The notes: generated by a model from the letters alone, not told the origin. A stretch of 64,000 bases of DNA from Ziziphus jujuba (GCF_031755915.1 NC_083387.1:6352501-6416500), one strand, 5' to 3'. Positions 23,561 to 37,502 are shown, counted from the first letter of the stretch. Numbers and translations: made by a program.

Positions 23561-25123
23561 CTCCGTGTGAACATATATATATATATATATATATAATGAA
23601 ATGACAACGAAAAGAAAGAGTTACCCAAAAAAACAAAAAAAAAATTGACAGAGAAAAGGAAGTGACAAAAAGTCCATGATAGTAGTACTTGTGGAGCCCG
23701 ACAAATTCACAGCAACACATAAATAAAAACATTTGGTTGGTCCCTAAACATGAATAATGGTTAAACAATTAATATGCAAAACTCTATATTTTTATTTGGC
23801 TTAACATGTCCGCTAATATATAACAAAAATCCAGTAAAATATTGCTTGCTATAAATGTTAACCCTTGTATTTATATCCAGCATCATTACTTTGATTTTAA
23901 TCCAAATAATGCCTCATTTATACCTCATGATTAATTTGAACGTGGCGATCAATCGGTAAAAAAAAGAAAAAAGAAAAAAGTGACTCGTATTAGGTACAGT
24001 GCAAACATCATGACAATGGTTTTCATCTTTCCCTTATGAGATTCCTCTCTTCTAATATAGTTTAAAACACTTAATTAGGGGTTAATTAAGGACCTAAGCC
24101 GCAATGATAGATAATACTGAATTTGGTTATAATGAAGCGGTTAGAAACCTATGTTTTTCTTCTTCTAACATTAGCTAGGGTCAAATTGGCATCTGAAAAC
24201 TAAAAATGAGGACTATTTTATCATAATTACCCTTTACTTTATTAAAGTAACAGTAGTAAAATTCAATATTGATCTGCAATTTTACTTTACGAAGTTAAAA
24301 CCAATAGTAGAGCTTTTAAATAATTGGATTTTATATTGGAAACTCATGAGGATACAAATTAACTATCATATTTTGATTCCAAGATGAAATCGATGGAAGG
24401 TGTTTTTGAGAAAAATGGGAATAAATTAATAACACTGGAATGTAAGATTCAACATTTGATAATTAATTTCTCCAAATACAAGGATAGAAGGTTAATAATA
24501 ATAATAACAAAGATAGAAGGTTTATATAAGATTTACACAGACTCCTACCCTTTGCTTGCGTGGCAATCAAACAAGTGCGAATGGGAGATGGTCAAATAGA
24601 GAAGACCAAGGTCAAACAAGCCACTTTGATCATTTGCCTCTTTCATGTTACAAGTGGAGAATGAAAGTTGGTTGAAGAATTTATATAAAATGATATGTCT
24701 CTTTTGATAGTATATATAATTACTAAAAAAGTTATTATTTGGATTCAAACTTTAATTAAAAATATAAAAAATGGATTTGACAAATGCTTAAAATATAAAT
24801 AATGAATTGTAAAATTTTTAAACAATAACAAATAAAAATCGTGATAAAATAGAAGATAATGTGGGAAACAAAAAAGAAAAAGAAAGATAACTCCTGTAAG
24901 ATTTATTTTTTTTAATAATTTTTATTATACCGTATTATTCCTCAAGCTTAGCTTTTTATTCAAAACTGTAATGACAAACATATGATGAAGAACAAAGCTG
25001 ACACCTCAGCTTAGTTAACATCTCCAACGAAGTTTAAATTCAATTAATTATATTGTTTTGTAAATATGTAAAATTAATTTCATGAATGTGAAAGTAGCGA
25101 CCAATATGTACCAATCCCATTCT

Positions 25124-25164
<41 letters not shown>

Positions 25165-28100
25165 TTAAGATCCATAAATAAAACCCCCTTTTTTAGTTAA
25201 CAATATATATATATATACAATTAAAATCAAATCAAATCTTTAATATTAAAATTAATGTTAGAATTTACTTTTTACATATTTATTAATCATCCGTTCCGAC
25301 AAGATTTATTTTTTTTAGTAAGCTTTTAATATATTATAAAGTATATATTTTATTTTTTAAAAATTTAAATTCTAACTCTAATCCAAAAATTAATAAAATA
25401 AAATTTGATATTATAACTATGAGATCTTTTAATGTAAGCTGACTTTATGTATATATATATATATATATCTAATATAACACAAAACTAATTAGATGAAGTG
25501 TGACACAATAAAGTGCAGGTTTTTCTTTTTTTCTTTTTTTTTTTTTTTTTTTTGCTTTAATTTTGCATTGGGTTGAGTTTAATTAATCATATAACTTCAT
25601 AAAAATTTTCATATTGGCTCAAGTTATACAGTATGAATTGATAAAAATTTTTGGTAAATGTATAAATTAATTGATATTTTGTTTCCCATTATTGCCATGG
25701 AATTGCATATTCAAGGAACGCTTAGCCCAAACCCATTGAAATTAGATTAGAGCGGAGTTGGAATATAATAAACCATTTAGTTACAACTTCTAATTAAGAA
25801 TATGAAATTGAAGAAAATGACATTTCGAAGTTTTCTAATATCATAAATCCATAAACGTAAAGGAATTGGTGGGCCACTCTCACACAAACACTCTCAATAT
25901 TTTGGCCCCCGAATCATCACCATGTGATGTGAGTAGGTGGCGATTTATCAATTTCTTTTTAAGAAGTTGGGTGTCTCCGTTTTGTAAGGTGGAGATTTTT
26001 AATTTCTACTTTCCGTGGAAAAGCTTTCTTATCTTTTCACGCTAAGGAATGAGAGTCCAAAATCAAAATGCGTTTACCTCGTCCTTTTTCAAATGCTCTC
26101 TCTGCTTTGGCCTGGTGGTGGGTGGTGGTGGTGGTGGCCCACCTGATTTGCTCTCCACTATCGCCTCTTTGCTTTAAGAACATGATGGAGATTCTCCCAT
26201 GCTCCAACTATATATATATATATATATATATATATGGGGTTTTGATTGATGGACATATATAGGGAACACAATGGGTGTGAAGTGACCAATAAAGAGTTTT
26301 CTTTTTGTTTTTTTGTTTTAAAAATGATTACTTTGTGTATTGCTTTGTGGGGAGTGCATTTGGTTATGAAAGGGGCAAAGTTACTCCTCCACCCATCAAT
26401 ACAACTCGAATTATTTCTTACTTTTTTGAATAGCCACTCAAACGTTATTCTTTCTTAGTTTATTTATTTAGCCATGGTAAGCCATAAAAATATAATATAT
26501 ATATATATATATATATATTACTTGTTTGTAATAATGAATGTATTAGGGACTACTTTATTAGCATGCATTTCAGTGGCTCTTTTTTTCATTATTTAATTTA
26601 TTTTATTTGCTTTCTAACTGGGGGGTTTGTCACTTTAAGTTGTCTGTTATATATGGTTCTACGTAAAGAATAATGATGGATCTAAAGAAAAAATAAATAA
26701 ATAAAATAAGTCACTTTTCAAATTTTAAGAAATTCCAAGTTCGACTCAATTTTTTAATTTTTCGGCTAAGACAAAGTTCAACCCACTTTATCTTTATCAA
26801 TGTAAACAAAAAAATGAAACACTTTGACATACACAACGAAGGGACAGGTGTCAATTCAACTCCTATGTAACCCCATCAAAGTAGGCAAAGAATAAGTAGT
26901 ACAAAATCAAAAATTTAAATTCATTAGTCGCACTGAAATTGTTATCAAAGTACATGGAGATATTCCATTCCAAAGCATAACTTAACTTGGTTAACCATCA
27001 TTGATCATTCACCACTAGCAAAGTTTGGAAACTTGAAACTATGTCTTAATTAATTAACTTCATGGCCACAAGCAAAAGCACGTTATAATTGAGGGAGGTT
27101 GACTTTATCCATTGTGTTTTATCATTTATAGTAATTAGTTAAGGGTGTTTTATCAGATATTTTGATGTTTACATGAACTAAAAAAGGAAGGAATTATTCA
27201 CCCAAAAAAAAAAAAAAAAGGGTAAGGCATTCAAACTTTGATATAACATTGGTGTTAATATTTTTAAGACGTAGAGGTCCCAAAAAAAATAATAATTGGA
27301 TTTGCTACTAATAGTCCAGTAATAAAAAAAGAAAAGAAAAGAAAAAAAAAAAAAAAAAAAACAAAACAAAACAAAACAGTCCAGTACCATAGATATGCAA
27401 CGTGTCATCCAGGAATTTTATAATAAAAGCACCCACTAACTCACAATTTATTTTTTCTGAAATAAATCGCAAATCATTGTACCCTCCATTTCATTTTTTC
27501 CTTTTTGCAGTTATGCCCTCCCTTTCAACCAAAAAAAAAAAAAAAAAATCGCAAATCAGAATAAATTAATTGGCGATGATGTACCATTAAATAACTTACT
27601 TTTTGGTATAATGAATACTCTTTTAACTTTCATAAGTGAATCCACTATTCTTTGGATCTTCTCTTTAATTTAATAGAAGGTCGTTTTCAAAAAAAAAAAA
27701 AAAAAAAAAAAAAAAACGAAATTCTTTCATAAAAAAAAAAAAAATTCACACATCCATAATATATAAATAATAACATCACAAACGTTTCACAAGCAATTAC
27801 GAAACTCATTCTATTTACCCAAAAAAAAAAAAAATTAATTACGAAACTCATTCACAAAACCAAAAAAAAAAAAAAAAAAAAAGGAAAAGTGCAAACTACG
27901 AAACTCTGGTGCTTTTTGCCTTTTATTTATATATTTTGAGGTATGTGGACTGAAAGCCTAACAGCTTTCAACAGATTGCGCCAGGGAGAGGTCAGGTTCT
28001 TTAATGCTGTTTAATAAAGATTTTATAGTTAAAAGAAAAAAAGCATTATCTTTTTATTTATTTATTTGGGATGGAATAAAAGCATTCTCTTTTATTATTA

Positions 28101-29010
28101 TTATTTTTATTTTTTTTGGATACATTCTCTTTTAATCTTAGCGAAATAAGACTTAGAAATTAAAATAAATTGGGAAAGGACAGAAGTTATATGTTTTTGT
28201 CAGATTGTCTCTGCCTTTTGAAACATAACTTATAAAACTAAAGGCGGAAAATGTTTAAGCAAAAAAATATATATAATAAGAGAGGAAAATTTTTGACTAC
28301 TTTACCTTTTATAGTTGAAGAAATTGTTTCTAATTAAAGTCGAATTAACCTTTTTTATTATTATTATTATTATTATTATTTTATCTTTCTTTCTTTGAGG
28401 GGTGTGGTTGAATATTATTGACTAACGCAACGCATAGGACCAAAATGTGAAAAGCTTAAGAAACAATCAACGAAACTTCCTTTCTTTTTTCTTTTTTTTT
28501 TAAAACCTTTTTTAAAATTGTTTTATTGGGTTTATCTCCACTAAGAATAGCATTTCGGTTTACTTTTGGGAAGGAACTGATGGGTTTTAACATCTGGCAT
28601 AAGGTTTACATTGAATATTTGATCAATTCCCCAAATACAATGACAAAAGGGTCTTAACCCTTAAAGATCTTTCTAACCCAATTTGAATACATCTCAATGA
28701 TTAGTTAAAGAGTAAAAAATTATTACCACTCACATATATATATATATATATATAAATCTGTAGAGAATAATACAAGAAAGGGCACAAAAGCAAGAAAACA
28801 AAAGAAATAGAAATGTGTTTTCTTTTTCTTTTTTTTTTTTTTTTTTTTTTTTTTTGGGGGGGGGTGGGGGGTGTGGTGTGTTCATGAAGTGGCGGTGGTT
28901 GATTGGTTACTAATTGCAAGTGGGTATGTGGGACCAGCCAAAGCGGATTTATGAGAGATGGGAAGGAGACCAATTGTGTTTTGGCAATTATACCCTCTAA
29001 GAGATGCTAC
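23561..29010. repeat. Duplicated block P, copy 2 (upstream of small gene 3)
   Basis: Aligns with 1-3480 and 3690-3865. About 26945-27905 is extra relative to copy 1; it holds several A runs of 13-30 bases at 27204-27889, separated by short repeated words (cgcaaatca; attacgaaactcattc). Long (TA)n runs lie near 25128-25162, 26210-26235 and 26494-26519. A T/G-rich tract (28829-28880) precedes the promoter of small gene 3. No gene is supported in the block. Confidence 0.75.
28039..28133. mobile_element. Two consecutive tail-only insertions at one target
   Basis: The target word aaaagcatt(a/c)tctttt occurs at 28039-28054 and 28078-28093, and its end (acattctctttt) occurs again at 28122-28133. They are separated by tattta...gggatggaat and by attatt...ttggat. 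The same target in block P copy 1 (2801) carries one such insert. Confidence 0.55.
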
Positions 29011-29012
29011 AC

Positions 29013-29018
29013 TATAAA
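29013..29018 (+). promoter_or_regulatory. TATA box of small gene 3
   Basis: TATAAA in gatgctacactataaa, 106 bp before the ATG at 29119. The surrounding 5' leader is nearly identical to that of small gene 1. Confidence 0.65.
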
Positions 29019-29118
29019 GTCCCCCACACACAAGCCCAGTAGTTCCCCCATCATCATCAGACGAGCCCAAACCCACGAAAGACAAGAGTTGGAGATAAAG
29101 CCAGACGGCCGGAAAGAG

Positions 29119-29364
29119 ATGGCCGAGACGACCGAGAAGGTGCTGTCGGCGAAATTGTCGGAAAAATCGGAGACTGAGCAGCAGCCAAGGCATAAACCAA
29201 AAGCTGCAACTGTAATTCCCGCAAAGAGAAGGTTAGTCAAGACTTTGATGCTTCATTCCATTCTCCAACTTGGCGGTGTTTCTGACCACTCTCATCCTCC
29301 ATCTTCTTCTGGAGCCTCCAACGGCAGCTTGAAGACCACCCACATCTACCCATATCCACCCTAG
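29119..29364 (+). CDS. Small gene 3: 81-residue basic-core protein with C-terminal HIYPYPP
   Basis: An 81-codon single-exon gene, nearly identical to small gene 1 (differences include A9L, S13L, R22Q, P66S and T81P by position in the alignment). Residues 1-24 are polar, 25-48 hold the basic core with VIPAKRRLVKTLMLHSIL, 49-73 are Ser/Pro/Gly-rich, and the end is HIYPYPP. The open frame continues upstream to 28903 without an ATG. Homology with gene 1 and the TATA position put the start at 29119. The substitutions leave the frame, core and C-terminus untouched while the surrounding duplicated DNA has accumulated indels. This suggests that the frame is maintained. The function is unknown. Confidence 0.8.
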   Translation: MAETTEKVLSAKLSEKSETEQQPRHKPKAATVIPAKRRLVKTLMLHSILQLGGVSDHSHPPSSSGASNGSLKTTHIYPYPP

Positions 29365-31880
29365 CAACCATATTTTTCCAGGTGAGAGATCATTATGATC
29401 ATATGGTGATCAGATGGTTGTCTCCTATTACAGCAAAACTTCTATATATGTATATATATATATATACATATATACACACACAAGACTGCGAGGTGGGCAA
29501 CAGTTATCCTCGATCATTATATTTGCATAATTTGTACTATCTAAAACCTATGGATGATTGCCCTCCATCAAATGATGGGTGGCTCTCCACAATAGCATTT
29601 TCATATATATGTATATGTATATTTATATGTGTCTTGAGCCTAGCTAGGCAGATAGAACATGAATATTTTCTTAGAAGGGCTCGTGTTTGTTTGGCTACGT
29701 AAGTACACTTTTTTTTTTCCTTTTTTTTTTAATCTCTATATTATTTACACTGAACTTAGCTTGTCATTTTATGGTATGTATAGTTATATATGGTCCAACT
29801 ATTGTCTTTAACTAGTTTAGGTGTGTAAATCAATATTTTCTTTGTCCGTCTTCTTCCATATATATAAGCGGAGGCGGATTTGTGGAAAGCTTATTCCAAA
29901 GCCATTAAAAATAGGAAAACTTCTAAATATATATACAGTAAATCTATTAATTAAACCATAGAATTCAATGATCCCAGCGTACATAACAAGCACTGCCAAA
30001 GATATAAATATTAAAAGAAAGTAAGAAATAAAGAAACAAAGAAAAAATTTTACTTTTTTGGAAGTCATTTGGAGTCCCCAATATCATAATCCGGTCGTTA
30101 ATTGGCATGTAAATATGACTTTGGGTGTTGGCCTTTTAGCCTTGAGTGGGTTTGGCCCTATCAAATGAAGTTGTGGTGGGTTATATTCTTCCAGTTTGAG
30201 AAGTAACATCTAAACCCCACTTGCTTGCCGTACTGATGAAGAGGATTCTGCTGGGAATCTCGGTAACAATTGGGTGCAAGTCTTGATCAGAGAGCAGACA
30301 AGTTGGTGGTGGACTCTCATCTTGCCGGATAGATGGCCCTTCAATCACCGTTCGTCAAACTTGGGCGTGGAATTGTAATCAGAACAGAAAACTTGGGTGT
30401 GTGGACAGACCCTCCTTCCCCCTACTATCTTAATCAGAGGAATAGTAAACGTTTTGAGAGTAATAGAATGTGGCAACCTCTGATACATTCATTCCCTAAT
30501 TTAATATATATTCATTATAAAAAATACCTTTTAAAGAAAACACGGGAAAAAAAAAAAGGGGTTTCTGAGCTAATTTCTAAAAATAAATAAATAAATAAAA
30601 TTCTAAGCTAATTAATGAGATTCCCCTGAAATCGTAAACTTAAAGTCCTTTTACTACTTCTCGCCAGAAAAAGAAAAAGGTCCTTGTACCACAAATTTCA
30701 ATTTTTCTATTCTACATTGAAAAACTTTATTATTCATTTTTAGTTATGGATTATCCAAATCCATAAATATTCAAAACCCCACTAGGTTCCCTACTCCCTC
30801 CACCCTTCTCCAACGCTTTCTCTTTCTCATTCCTCGTAAAGTCGTCAAAAAGTGGGCCCTACAAGATTTTCTCATTTTCTCTCCACCCACTAACCTTTTT
30901 CTTCCCCCACTTTGCTTTGGTTTGTGATTTGATGTGCCATTTACGTGTTTAAGAGATAGCCTTATGTGTCATTTACGTGTTTGAGAGATAGCCTTACATT
31001 TATATTTTATTATATATTGTTTAATTTGTAATCAGATGCATAAAGCTTTAATTATTTTATAGGAACCCCAGTTGATAACACATCATAAATGTTTTTTTAT
31101 TTATTGGTTTTGTATGGATGTTCCAAATATGCCAATATAGTAATAAATGTACAAAATAAAATGCTGATATAGAATGAACATATTGGAGATTTAATTTCAT
31201 CTTCTTCCTATTTATTTTTTGAAAAATTAAGGTTTCTTTAGCATCAGGGCTGATCCAACCAGGATCTGAGATTTTTCAGTAGAGCCAGCTCATTGATATA
31301 TGGATTGTCCAAAGGGACCACGTAAATTTCTTATTAAATAAACAGCATAATTTGAAAGAGAATTGAAATTGAAAGTGACAACTTTATCCATCGAAACCAA
31401 TTTGCAATAAGAAAAAAGAAAAATAAATAAATGTGTGAGAAAGCATAAATATACACCATATCCCATTGCAGCTGCATGTGCAATTAACTACACACAAAAT
31501 ATATAAATAAATAAATAAATATCAGTTCCATTAAAATCTTGTTAATTTAATTTGCATAAAAAAATTCTGTTTATCAATGCTTCCAAAAATATTTTGATGG
31601 GGAAAAAAAAAAGTGCATATTTTTAATATAGCTTAAACATTACGAAACAGGGGTGGCGAGAATACTTTCTTCTAACTAAAAAGGGCGAAGAGCGGATAAA
31701 CTATATAATATACAGCTTCTAATTCTTGATTCAACTTTGAAGATGATTTGATGAGTCAAAATTATATAAGAACTAGATAAATAATTTAAAGATTATAGAA
31801 CGAAAGAACAAACTTGGTTTAACAATTGGAGATGAGAAAGAAAAAAAAAAAATTTATCCACTACAAGCAATAAATATACG
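29365..31880. repeat. 3' flank of small gene 3 and duplicated block W, copy 1
   Basis: The region 29365-29700 matches the 3' flank of small gene 1. About 29880-30440 resembles the flanks of genes 2 and 4. About 30600-31760 aligns with 51875-53400 (shared words gtgggccctacaagatttt-type text, agagatagcctta, atcagggctgatccaa). No gene is supported; the 85-codon frame at 30333-30590 has no recognisable domain. Confidence 0.65.
30932..30995. repeat. 32 bp tandem duplication
   Basis: Two units (30932-30963, 30964-30995) around catttacgtgttt-agagatagc differ at two bases. The paralogous block W near 52287 has one unit only, so the duplication is local. Confidence 0.9.
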
Positions 31881-33950
31881 TTCATTTAAACAAAGCATAT
31901 AGAGGGGGGGAAATATCAATCCTATGGTAATGTTTGATTGTAGGAAGGGAAGAGGAAGTGGAATGGAATTTTTTTTTTTTTTTGAAAAAATAAATGTAAT
32001 GGAATAGAATAGAAAGAAATGAAGGGTGGAACATTTGTTTGTAATTAGATTTTGAAATTAACATAGCAATCAACAACATATCAAATTATTTTGACCAAAA
32101 TACCCTATATATGATATAACTAAATTAATTAATTATTTTATTTTTAAAAATAATTTAAAATTTTCAAAAAAGCATAATCTGGGTTAGATGTTGATGGTGT
32201 AATTAAGGAGAGACAACATCCTCTGGTCTTTGCATTGTCATGTGAAAGGTGGACTCTTCCTTACCTCACCTTTACTCGTTAACAAAATTTTGACTAATGC
32301 CTGAATTATTCTTTACTTTTCTAGAGCCTGTTGGACCGCCATTTTTTTTTTTTTTTTGGTAATATGTTGGACTGCCACTTGATAAGGTTATATCTCACCA
32401 TTTTTTTTAACTTTAACCATCGTAGCAAAATTTTTCATCTGGCTCTCAGTCCCTTATTGATCACCATTATATGTAGTCTAACTGCAGTTGTATTTTTAAT
32501 AAGAAATTTATTTTTTATCTTTTATTTTTTTGAGAGAGAGATAAATGAGAAAAAAAATGTATTAATTTTCCCTGGGTAAAATAATTAATAAAGCATTTTA
32601 TATAAATCAGAGCAGCCTAAGAATTTATATTCATCATCCATGGCCTTGACACTGGCCCCAATTCCCAATCAATGCAATCAGTGACAGACTATTAAATGGG
32701 TCTACAAAATAAATACAACTTCGGTCCATATTATGTATAAAGATGTTGCAATTCACATATTTATCATGTAGCCCTTGCATACGCAATCGTTTATAATATG
32801 ATTTATTTCCTAAATATGTTCCTGCATTTCATTTCTCTTCAAATTAATATTATTATTATTTTTCTGGAAATTTGAATATTAAACAATGAACAAACAATAG
32901 TACCATTTTATACTTTTTTTTTTTTTTAGGTTAATTTTTTACACCATGAACATCACACAAAATGTGAAAAGTAGAGGAAATTTCTATTCGTCTTGTACAG
33001 GTGTCCAAATTGTTTTTCTATAAAGGAAAAGAGAAGTTGATTATAGTCCACGGTGGATATGACGTGTGGAGGCCGTCAATCCACTAATTAAATAAAGAAA
33101 ATAAAATCAAAGCCGACAAATGATGATAGGACATAAAATCTATATGTTGATATCTATTGGGATAGATTAGATTAAATGCTTAGCATAGAGCTGCGGACGT
33201 CTATGCATTTGTCCAAAAAATGACGTGGTGGGAAACAGAGAGGGTGAATGAAGGTGGGGAAGGAATCGCGGGAATTTTTGCAGAATATTGCCATTGTAAA
33301 TTAACAACTAACGTGAAACAAAATTCACTTAGTAATAACGCTTTGAGATAAAAAAAAAAAAAAAAAAAAGTAAAAATTATTATAAATGATAAAAAATTAA
33401 TATTTAATATTTTTTTAATATACCCCTACACTCTCTTTCCCTTTTAAATTTGAAATTGTTGTAATAATTTATAAAAAATAAAAAAAAAAACCGTTAGGCT
33501 TGAGCTTGCTCCAATTCCAATTCTAAATTTTTTTAATCTTTTGTACTTATGGCAAAGAGAAATTTTAGAGTTCACGGCTGGAGGGGTAAATGAACCTGAA
33601 TCCGCAAACTGAGGTGAGGTATAAGATACATTTGGGTTAAATAATAACAATCATATTATTTGTTATAATTGATAATATGTGATAAATTTTAACTAAAATA
33701 TTTATTTTCATTATTTTTATTCTAAAATTTTAAAAGCAAATTCTTTAATAATAACTATTTCAATTATTTAATCACCAAACAGTATTTTTCAAATAATAAA
33801 CTCTACAAAATATTGTTTTTTTTAATTAAAATAAAAAACACTCTACACAACATCGCCAAATAAAAATTCCAATGACAAACAGTATCTTTCAAATAATAAA
33901 CTCGGCAAAACCATCATTTTTTAATTAAAAAAAAAAAAAAAAAAACTGTT
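31881..33950. repeat. End of block W and duplicated block S, copy 2
   Basis: About 31890-32260 aligns with 53455-53820 (tatagaggggggaaatatcaatcctatgg in shorter parts; ctgggttagatgttgatgg). About 32300-33650 aligns with blocks S copies 1 and 3. In the W copy near 53.8 kb this position is followed by small gene 5; here no such gene is found. Confidence 0.65.
32329..32377. mobile_element. Tail-only LINE-type insertion with 13 bp target duplication
   Basis: The 13-mer tgttggac(c/t)gcca lies at 32329-32341 and 32365-32377, around an insert of 16 T followed by GGTAATA. The paralogous site at 39253-39265 has the 13-mer once with no insert. Confidence 0.75.
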
Positions 33951-34079
33951 AGCTGGCTACAAGCTTCACTCACTCCCAAGTATAAATATCGTTACTTCCC
34001 TCTCCAACGCATTATATTTATAAGCTATTTGTGTAGACATTTTGCAGTTGGAAAATATATAGAATTTTCTTTTTGCCAA

Positions 34080-34112
<33 letters not shown>

Positions 34113-35260
34113 TATATATAATTTTCATTCATAAAAGTGTAAGTAAGAAAAATCAACCCTAATGATTTTACTCAAATTTCATTTTACTCTTTTAAAAAGG
34201 GGCTTTAATTGTAGTAGCAATACTATCAACTCTAAAGTGGTGTTTGGTTGTGGAAACGAAATAGTAAATAGAATGAAAAAAAAAAAAAAAAGAATTGAAT
34301 TGAAAAGGACGATGAAGTGTGGAATGAAATAGAAGGGGAAATTCATTCCTTTGTTTAGTTGGATTTTGGAAATAACACATGAATCAACAATGGAATCAAA
34401 TTATTTTTGATGAAAATATCCTTGATATTATAATTTGCTTATGTAATTATATGGTAACATGGAGGTTTTTATAATTTGATAACGTAATTAATTATGTCTA
34501 TTTTTAAATTTTGACAAAGCATAATTTTTTAAATCCAAACACCAACTAAAAGAGTGAGAAAATCCAAATTAATTAGGTCCCTGCCACTTAATCCGGGTTA
34601 GATGTTTGCACAGATGTTGATGGTCCACCTCCATAGAATGGCGTGTTCATGTGTGGTAAGACAGACGGAGTTACAGAGAAGTTTCAATTGGTAGTTAACG
34701 CGGAAGGAGCTATTTATTTTAAATTAAAATGTTTCTTTTTAGTTTTTTTCCCTGCATAGTTCCACTTCCTCGCTGGCAGTCAATTTATTTTATTTTATTT
34801 TTTCTTCTCAAATCTGGTTTATTAGTTTATACTCTGTTATCCGAATTTTGTTACTGTGACTTGTTTTGGTTGCTTTTCTGTACGAGTGTTGTGTGCTGGA
34901 AGGTGCCAACATATATAAAAGTCATTGACAAGACATAATGATGTTAAAAAGGTATATGAGAGGTTTTGAATTATTTTGTTGTTGATTAACATTTTAGAAT
35001 AGAATTCCAAACTAATCTCAACATGATATCAAAATCTAATTTAAATAGAATTAGGTATAATTCTTAGTTTTAGGGGCTAACTTTTAAAAGATGCAAATTG
35101 GATCTTAAAAGCCTTAATAAAAAGGTTTGAACTTCTTTTGTTAAATTAATCTTTTAGTTTGGAACCCAACCTTTGGTACCATTGATAAAAAAGGAGGCAC
35201 AGGATTAAATAATCTTATGCAATATTTGCCGTAACAAGAGCACTTTCTCTTAGGTGTATA
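33951..35260. repeat. Degenerate block T copy, no gene
   Basis: Shares caagtataaatat, ttataagctattt-tgtag, ttggaaaatat and ctctgttatccgaattttgtta with the block T copies. About 34195-34560 resembles 31905-32160 and 53490-53710 (gaatggaatagaatag-type text), so two blocks are interleaved. A (TA)n run lies at about 34079-34120. Confidence 0.5.
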
Positions 35261-37398
35261 AAATGGTGTGGGCCCCACCGCTTAATCTTGTCTGCATTGA
35301 ATAATAAGAACCCAAAGGGGAGGGTTGGGTTATCACCCGATTGTGCTATTTAAACTTTTTTGATGTTTCGCTTTCCTCTATCACCTACACGAACCATACC
35401 TAAAAACAAAAAATAAGAAAACCTGTGAGTGAGAAAAAGTCCATGATAGTAGGACATGTATAGCCCAACAATTCATTAATTAAATCCCAGCCACGATCAT
35501 GGGAATTTTGGAAAGGATAAATAGGAAACATGTGCGGTTTTTAGTTGGACCAAAGTGATCCCCACTTGGCGTTGGTATCTAAGATAAAATAGATATATTC
35601 TTTTCTATAATAATATATGAATGAATCTTGGTCAAATAATAAATATCTGCCACTCATATCTTATTTGGCTCAAAGTGTCTGTTAATGTAAATAACAAAAT
35701 TTTGAAGCAATGGCTTACAATTTTTTTTTTTTTTCCCCACCAAAGGTTAATTAGTTTTTGTTCCTCCGCTACAAGTTCAACATCTAATTCAGTTGTTTAA
35801 CAAAAAGGAAATAGAATTCAGAAAGTTCAAAAGGAAAACATCCCCAATTCGGAAGAAAATTTCCTACTCGAAGGGATGAGAAAGAGATAAAATGCTATAC
35901 ACAATTATGTACAGATGTCCATCGGCAAAGTTGGCAAAGAGTAACAATCAAAACACAAATCCAAAACTTTCAATAATCCAATCAAATTGGGTATGGTGAT
36001 TATTCCCATGTGATGAATCTATTGGATAGATAAATTTAACTGTCTTAATGATTATGATGATTGAAATTCCTTGAGAAAATTACTTTACATATTTTGTTAA
36101 AAACAAATTTATCTTCAATTTTAAAATACATATTAATTTAATTAATCATACATCCTAAATATTTTATTATTAAGCAAATATTTTTTAAAAAATTTATGAA
36201 AATCCGTTTTCTTTTAAAATTTTGACATTTTTTAAATAGAAAGGTTATGTTAAATTGATTTTTACATTTAACAAAAAAAAAAAGGTAAATTGATTTTCTT
36301 ATTGGCGGTGGTATTTTACTACCATACCATTAAAAACTTTTTTTAAAAAAAAACAGTCTTTTATGTAAAACATAATAAATAAAAATAATTTATAAATCAG
36401 AAATATATTGCAATGACTACGAGCTGGTGCCTTTGCCTTTTATATTCTTTGAGGTATATGAACTGATGACGAACAGATCAAACCAGGGAGATGAAGCTTT
36501 TATGGTAAAAGAACATAATCTTTCACTTCATGGCCAAATTAGAGGTCGAAATTCAAACAAATCGGCGATGTCATATGTGCTTCTATTTATCGTTCTTTTT
36601 TTCTCTGAGTAGGTGGGCAGGGGCTTGGCCTTTTTTTTTCTATGCAAGCCATAGAGTCCTAGACCAAATCTGTCGAGCCTCCGGAAACAATCGAGGAAAC
36701 TTCCAATTTTATTTTTATCATTTTGATATTTATTTTATTATTTGTCTCTTAAAATATTTTCTTCTTTTCTCTTTTGTGTAAACATTTGTCTCTTATAGCT
36801 TAGCACTCCAGATTGACATTTCCCTTTACTTTTGGGAAGGACTGAGAAGTGGGCTTTGTAAAGTTTGGGATAAGGTTGATTCATTTTGTCAATTCCCCAA
36901 AAATAATGGCAAAAGGGTTACAAGCTTAAAGATGTTCTTTTACAAATATTTTCATTAATTATATAACTTTCAACCCAATTGAAACTCCATTCAATGATAT
37001 GTTTCAAACGGAAAAAAAATTATTACAATTTTCGCATGCATGTGGAGTCTGTAGATAATAATATAAGATAAAATCGATTTTTATATCTGAATCTAAATTT
37101 TATTTTTATAATAATTAATAATATGTTTTTTTAATAAATCTTATATAATAATAATGATGATGATGATGATGATAATGATGTAAGAACGGTTAATTAATTT
37201 CGAGTCCAAGTTGGTGTGTTTACAAACAAAGATATATATATATATATATATATAATGATGCAAGTGAGTGGCGTGAGTGAGCAAGTCAAGCGCCACGTGT
37301 TTGCAAGAGAGAGGTGGAGATTCGTGTTCCATGAAAAAAGATTCAAATAGTCTATTAGAGAAATTCCTCCTGTGCCAAAGCTTACAGAATTTTGGTAT
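35261..37398. repeat. Degenerate block P copy 3 (upstream of small gene 4)
   Basis: About 35430-35710 and 36420-37060 retain recognisable parts of block P (aaaaagtccatgatagta, cttttgggaaggactgaga-type text, caattccccaaa). Much of the middle is deleted or diverged. No gene is supported. Confidence 0.6.
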
Positions 37399-37405
37399 TA
37401 TAAAA
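37399..37405 (+). promoter_or_regulatory. TATA box of small gene 4
   Basis: TATAAAA, 104 bp before the ATG at 37503. The spacing is the same as in small genes 1 and 3 although the leader itself has diverged. Confidence 0.6.
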
Positions 37406-37502
37406 AGTCCACAGGCAGACCCACAGAAGCCAAACCACAACGAGAGAGAAGGTGGTAAGTAATTAAAAGCTAAAGCAAAATCCCAGAGGAGGGGAAAGAG
37501 TT

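Noticed and set aside
28903..29118. Upstream extension of small gene 3 to a 153-codon frame
   Set aside because: No ATG begins the extension. It overlaps the TATA box and 5' leader shared with small gene 1, whose frame is not open there.
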